Assembly (NCBI GenBank): GCA_945906975.1
Contig: CAMDRY010000069.1
Location: forward strand, 1-11,348
Length of the DNA stretch: 11,348 nucleotides
Direction: 5' to 3'
Origin: Bordetella parapertussis
GTDB lineage: Bacteria; Pseudomonadota; Gammaproteobacteria; Burkholderiales; SG8-39
Below the pieces are notes generated by a model. The model was not told the origin of the DNA and did no database searches. It was given only the letters and a program-made list of their open reading frames with translations. The position numbers were made by a program, and so were the translations under genes. Position 1 is the stretch's first letter, and each line of letters starts with the position of its first letter. This document shows positions 1 through 5,971 of this stretch, one piece after another.

Positions 1-13
1 ATAATCCTCATTC

Positions 14-18
14 GGGAG
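14..18 (+). promoter_or_regulatory. RBS supporting a TTG start for the first Bug receptor
   Basis: GGGAG lies 6 nt before the TTG at 25. Neither the GTG at 61 nor the ATG at 73 in the same frame has a comparable Shine-Dalgarno. The frame is also open to the left edge of the window, so this site favours 25 but does not prove it. Confidence 0.45.
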
Positions 19-24
19 CTTAAA

Positions 25-1065
25 TTGAGAAAAAGCAGCGACGGCAAGAGCGGTAACGCAGTGCCGAAACCCATGCGCGTATCAAGGTGCGTGGCCGCAA
101 TGGCCTGCTTCGCCACCCTGGCAGGGGTCGCCGGTTTCGTCTCAGGACCGGCCTTTGCGCAGGCTTATCCCAACAAGGCGATCCGGATCGTCGTTCCGTG
201 GCCAGCCGGCGGCGCCTCCGACTCGGTCGGACGCGTGATGGCGCAGCGCTTGTCCGAGCGCATGTCCGCGCCGGTCATCGTCGAGAACAGGGCCGGCGCC
301 GCCGGCACCATTGGCGCCGAGGCGGTGGCGCGCGCCCCCGCCGATGGCTACACCCTGTTGCTGGCCAGCGCGGAAACCCATGCCATCGCGCCGAACATGC
401 GCAGCAAGCTCTCCTACGAGCCGCTGAAGGATTTTGTCGCGATCATGCCCTTCGCCATCAACCCGTTCGCGCTGGTGGCGCGTCCGGATTTTCCGGCGAA
501 CACGACACGGGAGCTGCTGGCGCTGATCAAATCGCAGCCGGGCAAGTTCACCTATTCGTCGGCCGGACTGGGCAGCACCTCGCAGATCGCCATGGAGACG
601 TTCAAGGGCCTCGCCGGGTTGAACATCCTGCACGTTCCTTTTCAGGGGCAGGCGCCGGCGATCACGTCCTTGCTTGGCGGCCAGACCGATTTGCAGATGC
701 TGCCCGCAGGCAGTGCGGCGACGCTACGCAAAGCCGGCAAGCTCAAGGTTTTTGCCGTCTCCACCCATGGGCGTTTTTTCGATATGCCGGATGTCACCAC
801 GCTGAGGGAGGAGGGGTTTGAGAGTATGGATTTCGCCAACTGGTTCGGCTTTGTCGCGCCGGTCGGTTTGCCTCCGGCGATCGGGCAGCGCCTCGCCGTG
901 GATATGGCGGCGGTGCTCAAATCAGCCGAAACGCAATCCATGTTGCAAAAGATCGGGCTCGACGCCTATGCGCCGATGTCACCGGCGGATTTCCATAAAT
1001 TTCTCGAAGCCGAATTGACCCGCTGGGGCGGCGTCATTCGCGCCGCCAATATCAAGGCGGAGTAA
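25..1065 (+). CDS. Bug/TctC-family periplasmic solute-binding receptor
   Basis: This is a periplasmic binding protein of the TTT (tripartite tricarboxylate transporter) receptor family, Bordetella Bug type. It is expected to bind a small carboxylate or related molecule. A Sec signal peptide is visible: basic MRVSR (residues 17-21), a hydrophobic stretch, then PAFA|QAYPNK with cleavage after A45. The mature part carries the family hallmarks: IRIVVPWPAGGASD (about 53-66), VIVENRAGAAG (about 84-94), ADGYTLL (about 106-112), HVPFQGQAPAI and LLGGQTD, and ends with a typical RWGGVIRAANIKAE tail. Mature length near 300 residues is normal for the family. The TTG at 25 is chosen for its RBS, but the ATG at 73 would give a tidier signal peptide, and the frame is open to the window edge. 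Its operon partners lie outside the window to the left. The ligand is unknown. Confidence 0.9.
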   Translation: MRKSSDGKSGNAVPKPMRVSRCVAAMACFATLAGVAGFVSGPAFAQAYPNKAIRIVVPWPAGGASDSVGRVMAQRLSERMSAPVIVENRAGAAGTIGAEAVARAPADGYTLLLASAETHAIAPNMRSKLSYEPLKDFVAIMPFAINPFALVARPDFPANTTRELLALIKSQPGKFTYSSAGLGSTSQIAMETFKGLAGLNILHVPFQGQAPAITSLLGGQTDLQMLPAGSAATLRKAGKLKVFAVSTHGRFFDMPDVTTLREEGFESMDFANWFGFVAPVGLPPAIGQRLAVDMAAVLKSAETQSMLQKIGLDAYAPMSPADFHKFLEAELTRWGGVIRAANIKAE

Positions 1066-1074
1066 GCGGGGCGC

Positions 1075-1092
1075 GCTTTAGCTTTAGCCTTA
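1075..1092 (+). repeat. Short tandem hexamer GCTTTA x3
   Basis: Two perfect copies of GCTTTA (1075-1086) and one degenerate copy, GCCTTA (1087-1092), lie just after the stop codon of the first receptor. There is no recognised function. It may be slippage-derived intergenic sequence. Confidence 0.4.
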
Positions 1093-1124
1093 GCCCAGAC
1101 TCAGCCGCGGGGATTCACCGCACA

Positions 1125-1146
1125 AGGGGGGGCAAGCCCACCCCCT
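1125..1146. repeat. G/C-run inverted repeat between convergent genes
   Basis: AGGGGG (1125-1130) pairs with CCCCCT (1141-1146). An inner GG/CC pair can extend the stem across a single-base bulge. No T tract follows on either strand, so it is a hairpin but not a clear intrinsic terminator. Confidence 0.4.
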
Positions 1147-1166
1147 ATATCCCTTACGGCAGCGGG

Positions 1167-1220
1167 AGGCCTGTCAAGGGGCTCTGCTTTGCCGGCCCCG
1201 GGCAGGCCTTCTTTATCCTT
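1167..1220 (+). terminator. Probable rho-independent terminator of the first receptor
   Basis: AGGCCTG (1167-1173) pairs perfectly with CAGGCCT (1203-1209), and inside it GGGGC (1178-1182) pairs with GCCCC (1195-1199). The T-rich tail TTCTTTATCCTT (1209-1220) follows on the plus strand. The tail overlaps the stop codon of the convergent gene (1213-1215), so a 147-bp gap serves both ends. On the minus strand no T tract follows the hairpin. The internal loops make this a moderate rather than an ideal terminator. Confidence 0.5.
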
Positions 1221-1983
1221 GGCGTTTTGGCCGACGATAAGCCGATGCCGGCCGGTACTGGGGGTCTTGCAGCAGCCGGCCATAGCCCGCTATCGGCGTG
1301 CCGATGCCGCTGGTGCGCAAGGCGTTCCACATCATCGACAAGGCGCTCGAGAGCACCGGCTTGCCCAGGTCGGTTTCCGCGGCGCCCAGTATCGATAGCG
1401 TCGGCAGTCCCACGCCGCTGATGAACACCGCATCGGCGTCCGGACGGTTGACGCCCTTGACCAGGCCGTAGATCCGGCGCTGGGTCTCCTCAAAAATGTT
1501 CTTCACATCGGGCAGGCACTCGGCGTGCACGACCTCGAAGCCGTACTCCTGTAGCACGGCCTTGCTGCGCAGCGTGAGCGCCTGGTCGTAGGGGGTGCCG
1601 ATGGCGATTTTGCGTACGCCCAGGGCCGCGAGTGCTGCGGCGGCACTGCCCAGCGCAGAAATGAAAGGGATGCCGGTGCGTTCCTCCTGGCGCCGCGCGA
1701 GCTTCTCGTCGCCGTCCCGGCCAAGCACGTAGCTGGTGGCGGTGTGCGCAAGCACGATCACATCGGGTTCGACGCTGGCGATGGAATCGACCGTCTCGTC
1801 CATGTGCTCGAGTTGGCTCGCCGCACGTGACTGCAGGTTGGCGAGCGTGCCCACAGGACCGCGTGCGACCATGCGCGCAAAATGCGCTGACACGCCCTTT
1901 GGCGCGAGCGCAACCATTTCCCGTTCGACTGTCGGCGTTCCCGGCGGAATCATGAAACCCAGTCTTGCTCGCCATCCTTCCAT
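1213..1983 (-). CDS. Asp/Glu racemase-superfamily protein, AMDase/maleate isomerase-like, without catalytic cysteines
   Basis: A 256-residue cytoplasmic protein with the fold signature of arylmalonate decarboxylase (AMDase) and maleate cis-trans isomerase. GTPYDQ (129-134) matches the AMDase Tyr126 segment, DAVFISGVGLPTLSIL (184-199) matches the segment around AMDase Cys188, KPVLSS (208-213) matches VPVVSS, and GYGRLL (233-238) matches the C-terminal GYGRL. Its only cysteine is C156, outside the active site. The catalytic-Cys position is G190, and the first half-site (AMDase Gly74, Cys in isomerases) is H80 in AHTATS. The N-terminal motif reads MIPPGTPTVE, without the Asn of the PATNT type. 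A GGGAG RBS sits 8 nt before the ATG. It is the last gene of the leftward unit, 101 bp after the hydrolase. It may be a divergent decarboxylase, a ligand-binding protein or an enzyme with new chemistry. The family is certain, the activity is not. Confidence 0.82.
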   Translation of the reverse strand: MEGWRARLGFMIPPGTPTVEREMVALAPKGVSAHFARMVARGPVGTLANLQSRAASQLEHMDETVDSIASVEPDVIVLAHTATSYVLGRDGDEKLARRQEERTGIPFISALGSAAAALAALGVRKIAIGTPYDQALTLRSKAVLQEYGFEVVHAECLPDVKNIFEETQRRIYGLVKGVNRPDADAVFISGVGLPTLSILGAAETDLGKPVLSSALSMMWNALRTSGIGTPIAGYGRLLQDPQYRPASAYRRPKRQG

Positions 1984-2031
1984 GCCTGTTGCTCCCTTGT
2001 TGTCGTTGAAGTAACTAGCTTATTTTTTGTC

Positions 2032-2058
2032 GTATCGGCCTTATCGGCCGTATCGTCC
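2032..2058. repeat. Three tandem copies of a 9-bp unit
   Basis: GTATCGGCC, TTATCGGCC and GTATCGTCC follow one another in the 101-bp gap between the hydrolase stop and the racemase-family start. On the minus strand the unit reads GGCCGATAC-like and is followed by an A-rich run (GACAAAAAATAAG). No terminator or promoter is evident in the gap. Confidence 0.55.
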
Positions 2059-2084
2059 CTGGCTGCGGGCGGCGACGTGCAAGC

Positions 2085-3188
2085 TCATGCCGCCGCGCCA
2101 TTCAGCGTGGGAATGGCGGCGGCCACGCGCCGGCAAAAGCCGTCGATCTGGCCGCCGTCTATCCAGCGCACCACCGCCACCATCTGCCGGTCGGGGTCGA
2201 CCCAGACCACCGAGGCACCGGCACCGATGGCGAATACGCTCGATGCCGATGCGCTGGGAAACACACCGCGCAGTCGGTTGAGCCAGACGAGTGTGCCGTA
2301 CCAGGGTGCGATGGCGCAGGGTGTCTGCATGCGTCTGACCCATTCCGCCGATAGCACCTGCGCGCCCTTGGCCCGCCCCTGGTCAAGCAGTAGCTGTCCG
2401 ATCAGCGCCTGATCGGCGCTGCTGATCGACATGCCACCGCCCCAGTGCGTGCCGCCCGGTACCGACTGCATGCGTTTGCCGTCGATCTCGACCCAGCTGT
2501 TGTCATAGCCGACCCAGCGCCAGTCGCCGCTTGCGCCTATGGGTTGCATGATGGTGTCGCGGAACACCTCGGGCAGCGGCCGGCGGAACAGGTGCAGCAG
2601 CGCCAGCGCCAGCGCGTTGATGCGCACGTCGTTGTATTCCCAGTAGCTGCCCGGCGCCTGCAGCGCTCGCGCGTCGCCCTTGGTGTGTCCCTGAAGGTCG
2701 CGCGATGGCTGGTATTGCAGGTGGCGGTAGCGGTCGACCTGGTCGGGCACGCCGAAACATTCGCCTTCCCATTCGCTGGTTTGTTGTAGTAGTTGCATCC
2801 AGGTGACGCTACGGTTGTGCGCACTGTCGAAGCCGGCCCCAGGCACCTTGCTGCTTACCGCCTCATCTAGATCGGGCAGCAGCCCGCGGTCGTGCGCCAC
2901 GCCGGCGAGTAGCGCAAGGCAGGTCTTGGCCACCGAGAATGTCAGGTCGGCGCGGTCGGGTTCGCCCCATGCAATGCGTTTCTCGCCGGCCACCTGTATC
3001 ACGCCGGAAACTGGCCCGCGTGGATGCACCGGACCGAGCAAGCGGTTCCAGGGCGGCCGGTCGGCGTTGTGAATGCCCCAGTTGTCGCTGTTGTCGCGAT
3101 CCCACGAGGTTTCGTGGGCCACGGCGAAATCGACCGCCTGGCGCAGTCCGTCGTGGCCGTGCGTTGCCGCTGTCGCCGCTGTTGTCAT
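2085..3188 (-). CDS. Serine hydrolase of the beta-lactamase / 6-aminohexanoate-dimer hydrolase fold
   Basis: A 367-residue protein of the class C beta-lactamase-like serine hydrolase superfamily (Pfam Beta-lactamase; relatives include NylB, EstB and penicillin-binding-protein-like esterases). The nucleophile motif SxxK is S85-V-A-K88 in LTFSVAKTCLALLAG. The tyrosine motif is Y185 in SYWEYNDVRIN. THWGGGMSIS (247-256) lies where the third active-site element is expected. No signal peptide or membrane segment is visible, so it is probably cytoplasmic, which argues for an amidase or esterase acting on an imported compound and not an antibiotic-resistance enzyme. The ATG at 3188 is chosen over a longer open frame because that extension overlaps the receptor upstream and because GGGGACG and AAGGA precede this ATG. 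It starts 11 bp after the receptor stop, which indicates co-transcription. The substrate is unknown. Confidence 0.85.
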   Translation of the reverse strand: MTTAATAATHGHDGLRQAVDFAVAHETSWDRDNSDNWGIHNADRPPWNRLLGPVHPRGPVSGVIQVAGEKRIAWGEPDRADLTFSVAKTCLALLAGVAHDRGLLPDLDEAVSSKVPGAGFDSAHNRSVTWMQLLQQTSEWEGECFGVPDQVDRYRHLQYQPSRDLQGHTKGDARALQAPGSYWEYNDVRINALALALLHLFRRPLPEVFRDTIMQPIGASGDWRWVGYDNSWVEIDGKRMQSVPGGTHWGGGMSISSADQALIGQLLLDQGRAKGAQVLSAEWVRRMQTPCAIAPWYGTLVWLNRLRGVFPSASASSVFAIGAGASVVWVDPDRQMVAVVRWIDGGQIDGFCRRVAAAIPTLNGAAA

Positions 3189-3199
3189 CGTCCCCGTCC

Positions 3200-4174
3200 T
3201 TATTCCACCTTGGCGCCGGAGCTGATGACGACTTTCTCCCATTTGTTGATTTCCTCGACGATGATTTTGCCGAAGTCCGCCGGCGTGCCCGGTATCGGCC
3301 GGCCGCCGAGCTCGGCGAGTTTGGCGCGCATGCCCGGGTCGGCGAGGGCGCGGTTCACCTCGGCATTGAGCTTTTCGATGATATCCGCTGGCGTGCCTCT
3401 GGGCATGCCGATACCGAACCAAGCGGTGGCCTCGTAGCCGGGCACGGTGGCGGCGACTGTCGGGACGCCAGGCAGCGACGGCTCAGTTGTCGTCGAAGTT
3501 ACCGCGAGGGCGCGGATGCGGCCGCCCTTGATGTGCCCGATGGAGGAGGGCAGGTTGTCGAACAGCACGTGCACCTGGCCGCCGATCAACTCGGTCAGGG
3601 CCGGGCCGGCGCCCTTGAAGGGCACGTGCAGCATGTTGCATCCGGTCATGGACTTGAACAGCTCGCCCGACATGTGCACCGAGGTGCCGCTGCCCGAGGA
3701 GGCCATGTTGATCTTGCCCGGATTGGCTTTGCAATAGGCGATGAACTCGGCCACGGTCTTGGCCGGAAAATTATTGGTCACCTCCATTACGTTTGGCGAC
3801 TTCACCAGGCCGGCAACCGGCGCGATATCACGGACAAAATTGAAGGGCAGGTTCTTGTAGAGCGTGGCATTGATGCCGTTGGCCGGGTTGACGAGCAGCA
3901 TGGTGTAGCCGTCCGGGGCTGATTTCACGACATAGTCGACGCCGATGTTATTGCCGCCGCCGGGCTTGTTTTCAACGATGACGGACTGGCCGAGTTTTTC
4001 CGTCAACCATTGCGCGACAATGCGCGCGAGTACGTCTGTGGTGCCGCCGGGGGGGTAGGGTACGACCCATTTGATCGGGCGTACCGGGTAGTCTGCGGCG
4101 AGGGCTCCGGTGGCGCTGAAAAGGGTGAGCAGGGTGAACAAGGCTGGTGCGGCAAGTCGGGCGAAACGGGTCAT
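3200..4174 (-). CDS. Bug/TctC-family periplasmic solute-binding receptor
   Basis: A 324-residue TTT-family receptor. The signal peptide runs MTRFARLAAP... to GALA|ADYP, with cleavage after A26 or A27. The core motifs are PIKWVVPYPPGGTTD (33-47), VIVENKPGGGNNIG (65-78), APDGYTMLLV (86-95), MLHVPFKGAGPAL (181-193) and IGGQVHVLFDNLPS (197-210). The frame is open 31 codons further upstream, but the ATG at 4174 has a GAGGAG Shine-Dalgarno about 8 nt ahead and a clean n-region, so it is the start. It sits second in the leftward unit, 223 bp after the methyltransferase and 11 bp before the serine hydrolase, which suggests that it delivers the hydrolase substrate. It has C148 and C179, so a disulfide is possible but not predicted by the family. 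The ligand is unknown. Confidence 0.92.
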   Translation of the reverse strand: MTRFARLAAPALFTLLTLFSATGALAADYPVRPIKWVVPYPPGGTTDVLARIVAQWLTEKLGQSVIVENKPGGGNNIGVDYVVKSAPDGYTMLLVNPANGINATLYKNLPFNFVRDIAPVAGLVKSPNVMEVTNNFPAKTVAEFIAYCKANPGKINMASSGSGTSVHMSGELFKSMTGCNMLHVPFKGAGPALTELIGGQVHVLFDNLPSSIGHIKGGRIRALAVTSTTTEPSLPGVPTVAATVPGYEATAWFGIGMPRGTPADIIEKLNAEVNRALADPGMRAKLAELGGRPIPGTPADFGKIIVEEINKWEKVVISSGAKVE

Positions 4175-4397
4175 GGTTTTCTCCTCATTGAGATGGCTGC
4201 GTCGAGCTTCTATGGCTTGATCCAGAATGCGATTATGGGCTATTGCGCCCGAAGTTGAGGCCGGCAAGGCATCACGCCGCTGCGGGCGCTTGATGTGTCG
4301 GCGCGCACGATTGCTGGAAAGCCGCTCCAGACGGGCATTTCCAGCCTATTTGCGATGAGCGGCGGCGCGGCTTCGGTGTGACCCATCAGCCGGGGAC
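4175..4397 (-). other. Intergenic gap between methyltransferase and receptor, weak promoter candidate
   Basis: A 223-bp gap with no convincing ORF. On the minus strand, CATAAT (plus coordinates 4232-4237) is a -10-like hexamer 57 nt before the receptor start, but no good -35 lies 16-18 bp upstream (the best is CTCAAC). The receptor-hydrolase-racemase genes could therefore have their own promoter or be read through from the methyltransferase. The gap also holds an inverted repeat (4313-4345). Confidence 0.25.
4313..4345. repeat. Perfect 8-bp inverted repeat (hairpin)
   Basis: GCTGGAAA (4313-4320) and TTTCCAGC (4338-4345) are perfect complements with a 17-nt loop. Three inner pairs (GCC 4321-4323 with GGC 4334-4336) can extend the stem across a bulged A. 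It lies 53 bp after the methyltransferase stop. No T run follows on the minus strand, so it may be an RNA-stability or processing hairpin, not a terminator. Confidence 0.5.
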
Positions 4398-5564
4398 TCA
4401 GCCCCAGAGCGCCTTGCTGGCTATTTTTGCGCCCTCGGCCATGGCTTCAAGCTTGGCCCACATGATGCTGGGGTGCACGCGGCGATGGAACGGACCCTGA
4501 GCGAAACCGCAGTCGGTGCTGGCGATGTAATTTTCGCGGCCGACCAGTTTGGCCACGCGTACGATGCGCTCGGCCACCAGTTCGGGATGCTCGACCACGC
4601 TGGTGGCGTGGCTGATCACGCCCGGTGCCAGCACCTTTCCGGCCGGTAGCTTGACGCTTTCCCAGACGCGCCACTCGTGTTCGTGGCGCGGATTGGCACC
4701 TTCGATAAGGTAGGTGCCGGCCTTGACCTTCAACACAAGGCTGACGATGTCCTTGAGCGGAACGTCGGTGGTGTGCGGGCCGGGCCAGCTGCCCCAGCAG
4801 ACGTGGTAGCGCACCTTTTCTTCGGGTATGCCCTCCAGGGCGTGGTTGATGACTTCGACCTGCCTGGCGAGCCAGCTCAGATAGTCGGTTTTAGAGGCTG
4901 GCGGCACCATGCGGTCGTAGGTTACGGCGGCGCGGGCGTCGTCGAGTTGCACCAGGAATCCGGCCTCGGCAATCATGCGGTATTCGACGCGCATCGCGTC
5001 GGCGATGGCCTCCAGGCAGGCGTCCTCGGTCGGATAGTATTGGTTGATGCGGTCCGGTATCACGCTCGAGGGCGCGGCCACCGGCAGAAAACCTTCTTCC
5101 ACCGGCAGGTTTTTCATCGCGGCGCGCAGGTTGTCGATGTCGCGCTGCAATTGCGGCTGTCCGGTATAGCTGATGGGGCCCACGCAGACCGAGTCGGCGG
5201 TGGTGGCCACGCCGTCGCGTTTGTCCATCTCGTCGTAGAAGCCGGGGAAGCGGGTGCGGTCGGCGCCGCGGGCAAAGGTGTTGCGTCCCGGCTCAAAGGG
5301 CTGGCGCTCAAAGCCCGACAGGCGTTCGAGCGCGTATTGCGACCAGCTGATGGCTTTGCCGCATTCGCCGTCGCTGATCACATCCACGCCGGCCTGCGCC
5401 TGGCCGCGCACAATCTCGTCCACCGATTGTGACAGCGCGCGTGCATAGGTCGCGTCATCCACCGGCTTGCCGGCGATTTTGGCGCGCATGCAATCGAGCA
5501 GGGGCTCGGGACGGATCAGGCTGCCGACATGGGTGGTGAGAATACGCGCGGTGCTTCGCTTCAA
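4398..5564 (-). CDS. Stand-alone MetE C-domain-like zinc methyltransferase
   Basis: A 388-residue (beta/alpha)8-barrel protein of the cobalamin-independent methionine synthase II family (COG0620). It corresponds to the catalytic C-terminal half of MetE only. Motifs in order: TTHVGSLIRP (10-19), SDGECGK (64-70, the DGE element), VQLDDARAAV (205-214, equivalent to QIDEPA), then all four zinc ligands: H254 and C256 in YHVCWGSW, E288 in IEGANPRHEHEW, C352 in STDCGFAQG. The homocysteine-activating zinc site therefore looks intact. It lacks the N-terminal half that helps bind polyglutamyl-folate in MetE, so the methyl donor may differ. It starts at TTG, fixed by an RBS and by the need to keep THVGS (the next Met is residue 26). 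It is the first gene of the leftward unit. Possible roles are thiol methyl transfer or a barrel re-used in catabolism. Confidence 0.85.
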   Translation of the reverse strand: MKRSTARILTTHVGSLIRPEPLLDCMRAKIAGKPVDDATYARALSQSVDEIVRGQAQAGVDVISDGECGKAISWSQYALERLSGFERQPFEPGRNTFARGADRTRFPGFYDEMDKRDGVATTADSVCVGPISYTGQPQLQRDIDNLRAAMKNLPVEEGFLPVAAPSSVIPDRINQYYPTEDACLEAIADAMRVEYRMIAEAGFLVQLDDARAAVTYDRMVPPASKTDYLSWLARQVEVINHALEGIPEEKVRYHVCWGSWPGPHTTDVPLKDIVSLVLKVKAGTYLIEGANPRHEHEWRVWESVKLPAGKVLAPGVISHATSVVEHPELVAERIVRVAKLVGRENYIASTDCGFAQGPFHRRVHPSIMWAKLEAMAEGAKIASKALWG

Positions 5565-5570
5565 TGGGTT

Positions 5571-5575
5571 CTCCG
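5571..5575 (-). promoter_or_regulatory. RBS that fixes the TTG start of the MetE-like gene
   Basis: Read on the minus strand, CGGAG lies 6 nt before the TTG at 5564-5562. No ATG or GTG upstream in frame keeps the coding signal, and the first internal Met would remove the conserved THVGS motif. Confidence 0.6.
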
Positions 5576-5733
5576 ATCGGAATTTTTGCGTAATTCAGGG
5601 GGCCGGGGTGCGCATCGCGGTAATGCAGTGGCGCGGGCGCCGGCAAGAGCGGACGCTATTGTAGCCAGTTGTGGTGAACTACGAGCCAGTCTGCCGGCGT
5701 GGCTGGTGAATGGAAAAATGGTTTCGTATTGTT

Positions 5734-5762
5734 TTGACAAGGGGCGGGGCTGCCCTGATAAT
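5734..5762 (+). promoter_or_regulatory. Near-consensus sigma70 promoter for the rightward unit
   Basis: A perfect -35 TTGACA (5734-5739), a 17-bp spacer and a -10 GATAAT (5757-5762) match 11 of 12 consensus positions. Transcription would begin near 5769, giving a leader of about 200 nt before the receptor ATG at 5971. A small palindrome, TTGT-N4-ACAA (5729-5740), overlaps the -35, and GGGC-T-GCCC (5747-5755) lies in the spacer. Either could be an operator half-site, but this is speculative. Confidence 0.75.
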
Positions 5763-5796
5763 TTTCCCCACGATCACCGGCTTCAGGTTTTTGTGA

Positions 5797-5856
5797 AGCC
5801 GACCTGATCTGATGCCGAACTAAATCTGAACTAAAACCAACTTAGAGCCGACCTGA
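5797..5856 (+). repeat. 11-bp direct repeat, two copies 49 bp apart
   Basis: AGCCGACCTGA occurs at 5797-5807 and again exactly at 5846-5856, bracketing an AT-richer segment. The repeats overlap the arms of the two stems. They could be regulator half-sites or the product of local duplication. Confidence 0.6.
5815..5847 (+). repeat. Degenerate repeats at 11-bp spacing
   Basis: CCGAACTAAAT (5815-5825) and CTGAACTAAAA (5826-5836) share GAACTAAA at an 11-bp period. A third, weaker copy is CCAACTTAGAG (5837-5847). The spacing is about one helical turn, as in cooperative protein-binding sites, and lies downstream of the predicted promoter. Confidence 0.45.
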
Positions 5857-5857
5857 A

Positions 5858-5881
5858 GCCGGAGCCGGAGCCGGAGCCGAT
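5858..5881 (+). repeat. GCCGGA tandem hexamer, three perfect copies plus one variant
   Basis: GCCGGA is repeated at 5858, 5864 and 5870, followed by GCCGAT (5876-5881). The first copy overlaps the distal arm of the 12-bp stem, so changes in copy number would shift the leader spacing. Confidence 0.65.
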
Positions 5882-5899
5882 CCGACGCAGGCGATCTTA

Positions 5900-5971
5900 A
5901 TGCGGCAAAAAACAAGAGTAAGCCGACAGCCCGGCCCCAGTCACCCCCCAGTCACCCCAAGGAGGATGTAA
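5900..5971 (+). other. Possible 23-codon upstream ORF coupled to the receptor start
   Basis: ATG at 5900 opens 23 codons (beginning MRQKTRVSRQ, rich in Arg and Pro, ending TPRRM) and stops at TAA 5969-5971. The stop overlaps the receptor ATG as TAATG. The receptor Shine-Dalgarno AGGAGG (5960-5965) is read as two rare AGG Arg codons. The upstream ORF itself has only a weak AGG-type ribosome site. It may be a leader peptide or chance. Confidence 0.3.
5935..5958 (+). repeat. Duplicated CCCCAGTCACC block before the receptor RBS
   Basis: CCCCAGTCACCCC occurs at 5935-5947 and 5946-5958, an 11-bp tandem duplication ending two bases before AGGAGG. It carries no sequence complementary to the Shine-Dalgarno, so it is not an obvious sequestering element. 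Confidence 0.5.

Larger units (their letters stand above)
5777..5862 (+). promoter_or_regulatory. Leader with two mutually exclusive stems
   Basis: The segment 5777-5788 (CCGGCTTCAGGT) can pair in two ways. Its core CGGCTTCA (5778-5785) forms a perfect 8-bp hairpin with TGAAGCCG (5794-5801) around an 8-nt loop. The whole 12 nt is also perfectly complementary to ACCTGAAGCCGG (5851-5862), 62 nt further on. The shared arm begins about 8 nt after the predicted transcription start. No poly-T follows either stem, so a classical terminator/antiterminator is not seen. Control of translation, RNA stability or a protein-binding DNA site are the alternatives. Confidence 0.5.
5565..5970. other. Divergent intergenic regulatory region
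   Basis: A 406-bp region between the divergent units, visibly poorer in GC than the flanking genes in its middle. It contains a strong rightward promoter (5734-5762), a structured leader with alternative stems (5777-5862), phased repeats (5815-5847), a GCCGGA tandem repeat (5858-5881), a short upstream ORF (5900-5971) and a duplicated CCCCAGTCACC block before the ribosome-binding site. For the leftward gene, only a -10-like TACAAT on the minus strand (plus 5658-5663) is seen, without a matching -35. No regulator gene is encoded here. Confidence 0.7.

Noticed and set aside
3189..3422. N-terminal extension of the serine hydrolase reading frame
   Set aside because: It overlaps the 3' end of the receptor gene in another frame. 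The ATG at 3188 has an RBS and gives a normal family length.
2939..3922. 327-codon plus-strand frame across the hydrolase and receptor genes
   Set aside because: It spans two clear minus-strand genes and the gap between them, with Arg/Gly/Ala-biased shadow composition and no motif.
4175..4267. 31-codon N-terminal extension of the second receptor
   Set aside because: It would bury the signal peptide behind a polar leader. The ATG at 4174 has GAGGAG upstream.
5658..5663. Minus-strand TACAAT as the promoter of the MetE-like gene
   Set aside because: Good -10 resemblance, but no -35-like hexamer 16-18 bp upstream (GCTCGT at 17 bp). Kept only as a note in the intergenic entry.
5778..5801. Leader hairpin as an intrinsic terminator or attenuator
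   Set aside because: No T tract follows the stem (ACCTGATC comes next). The only T run is in the loop.
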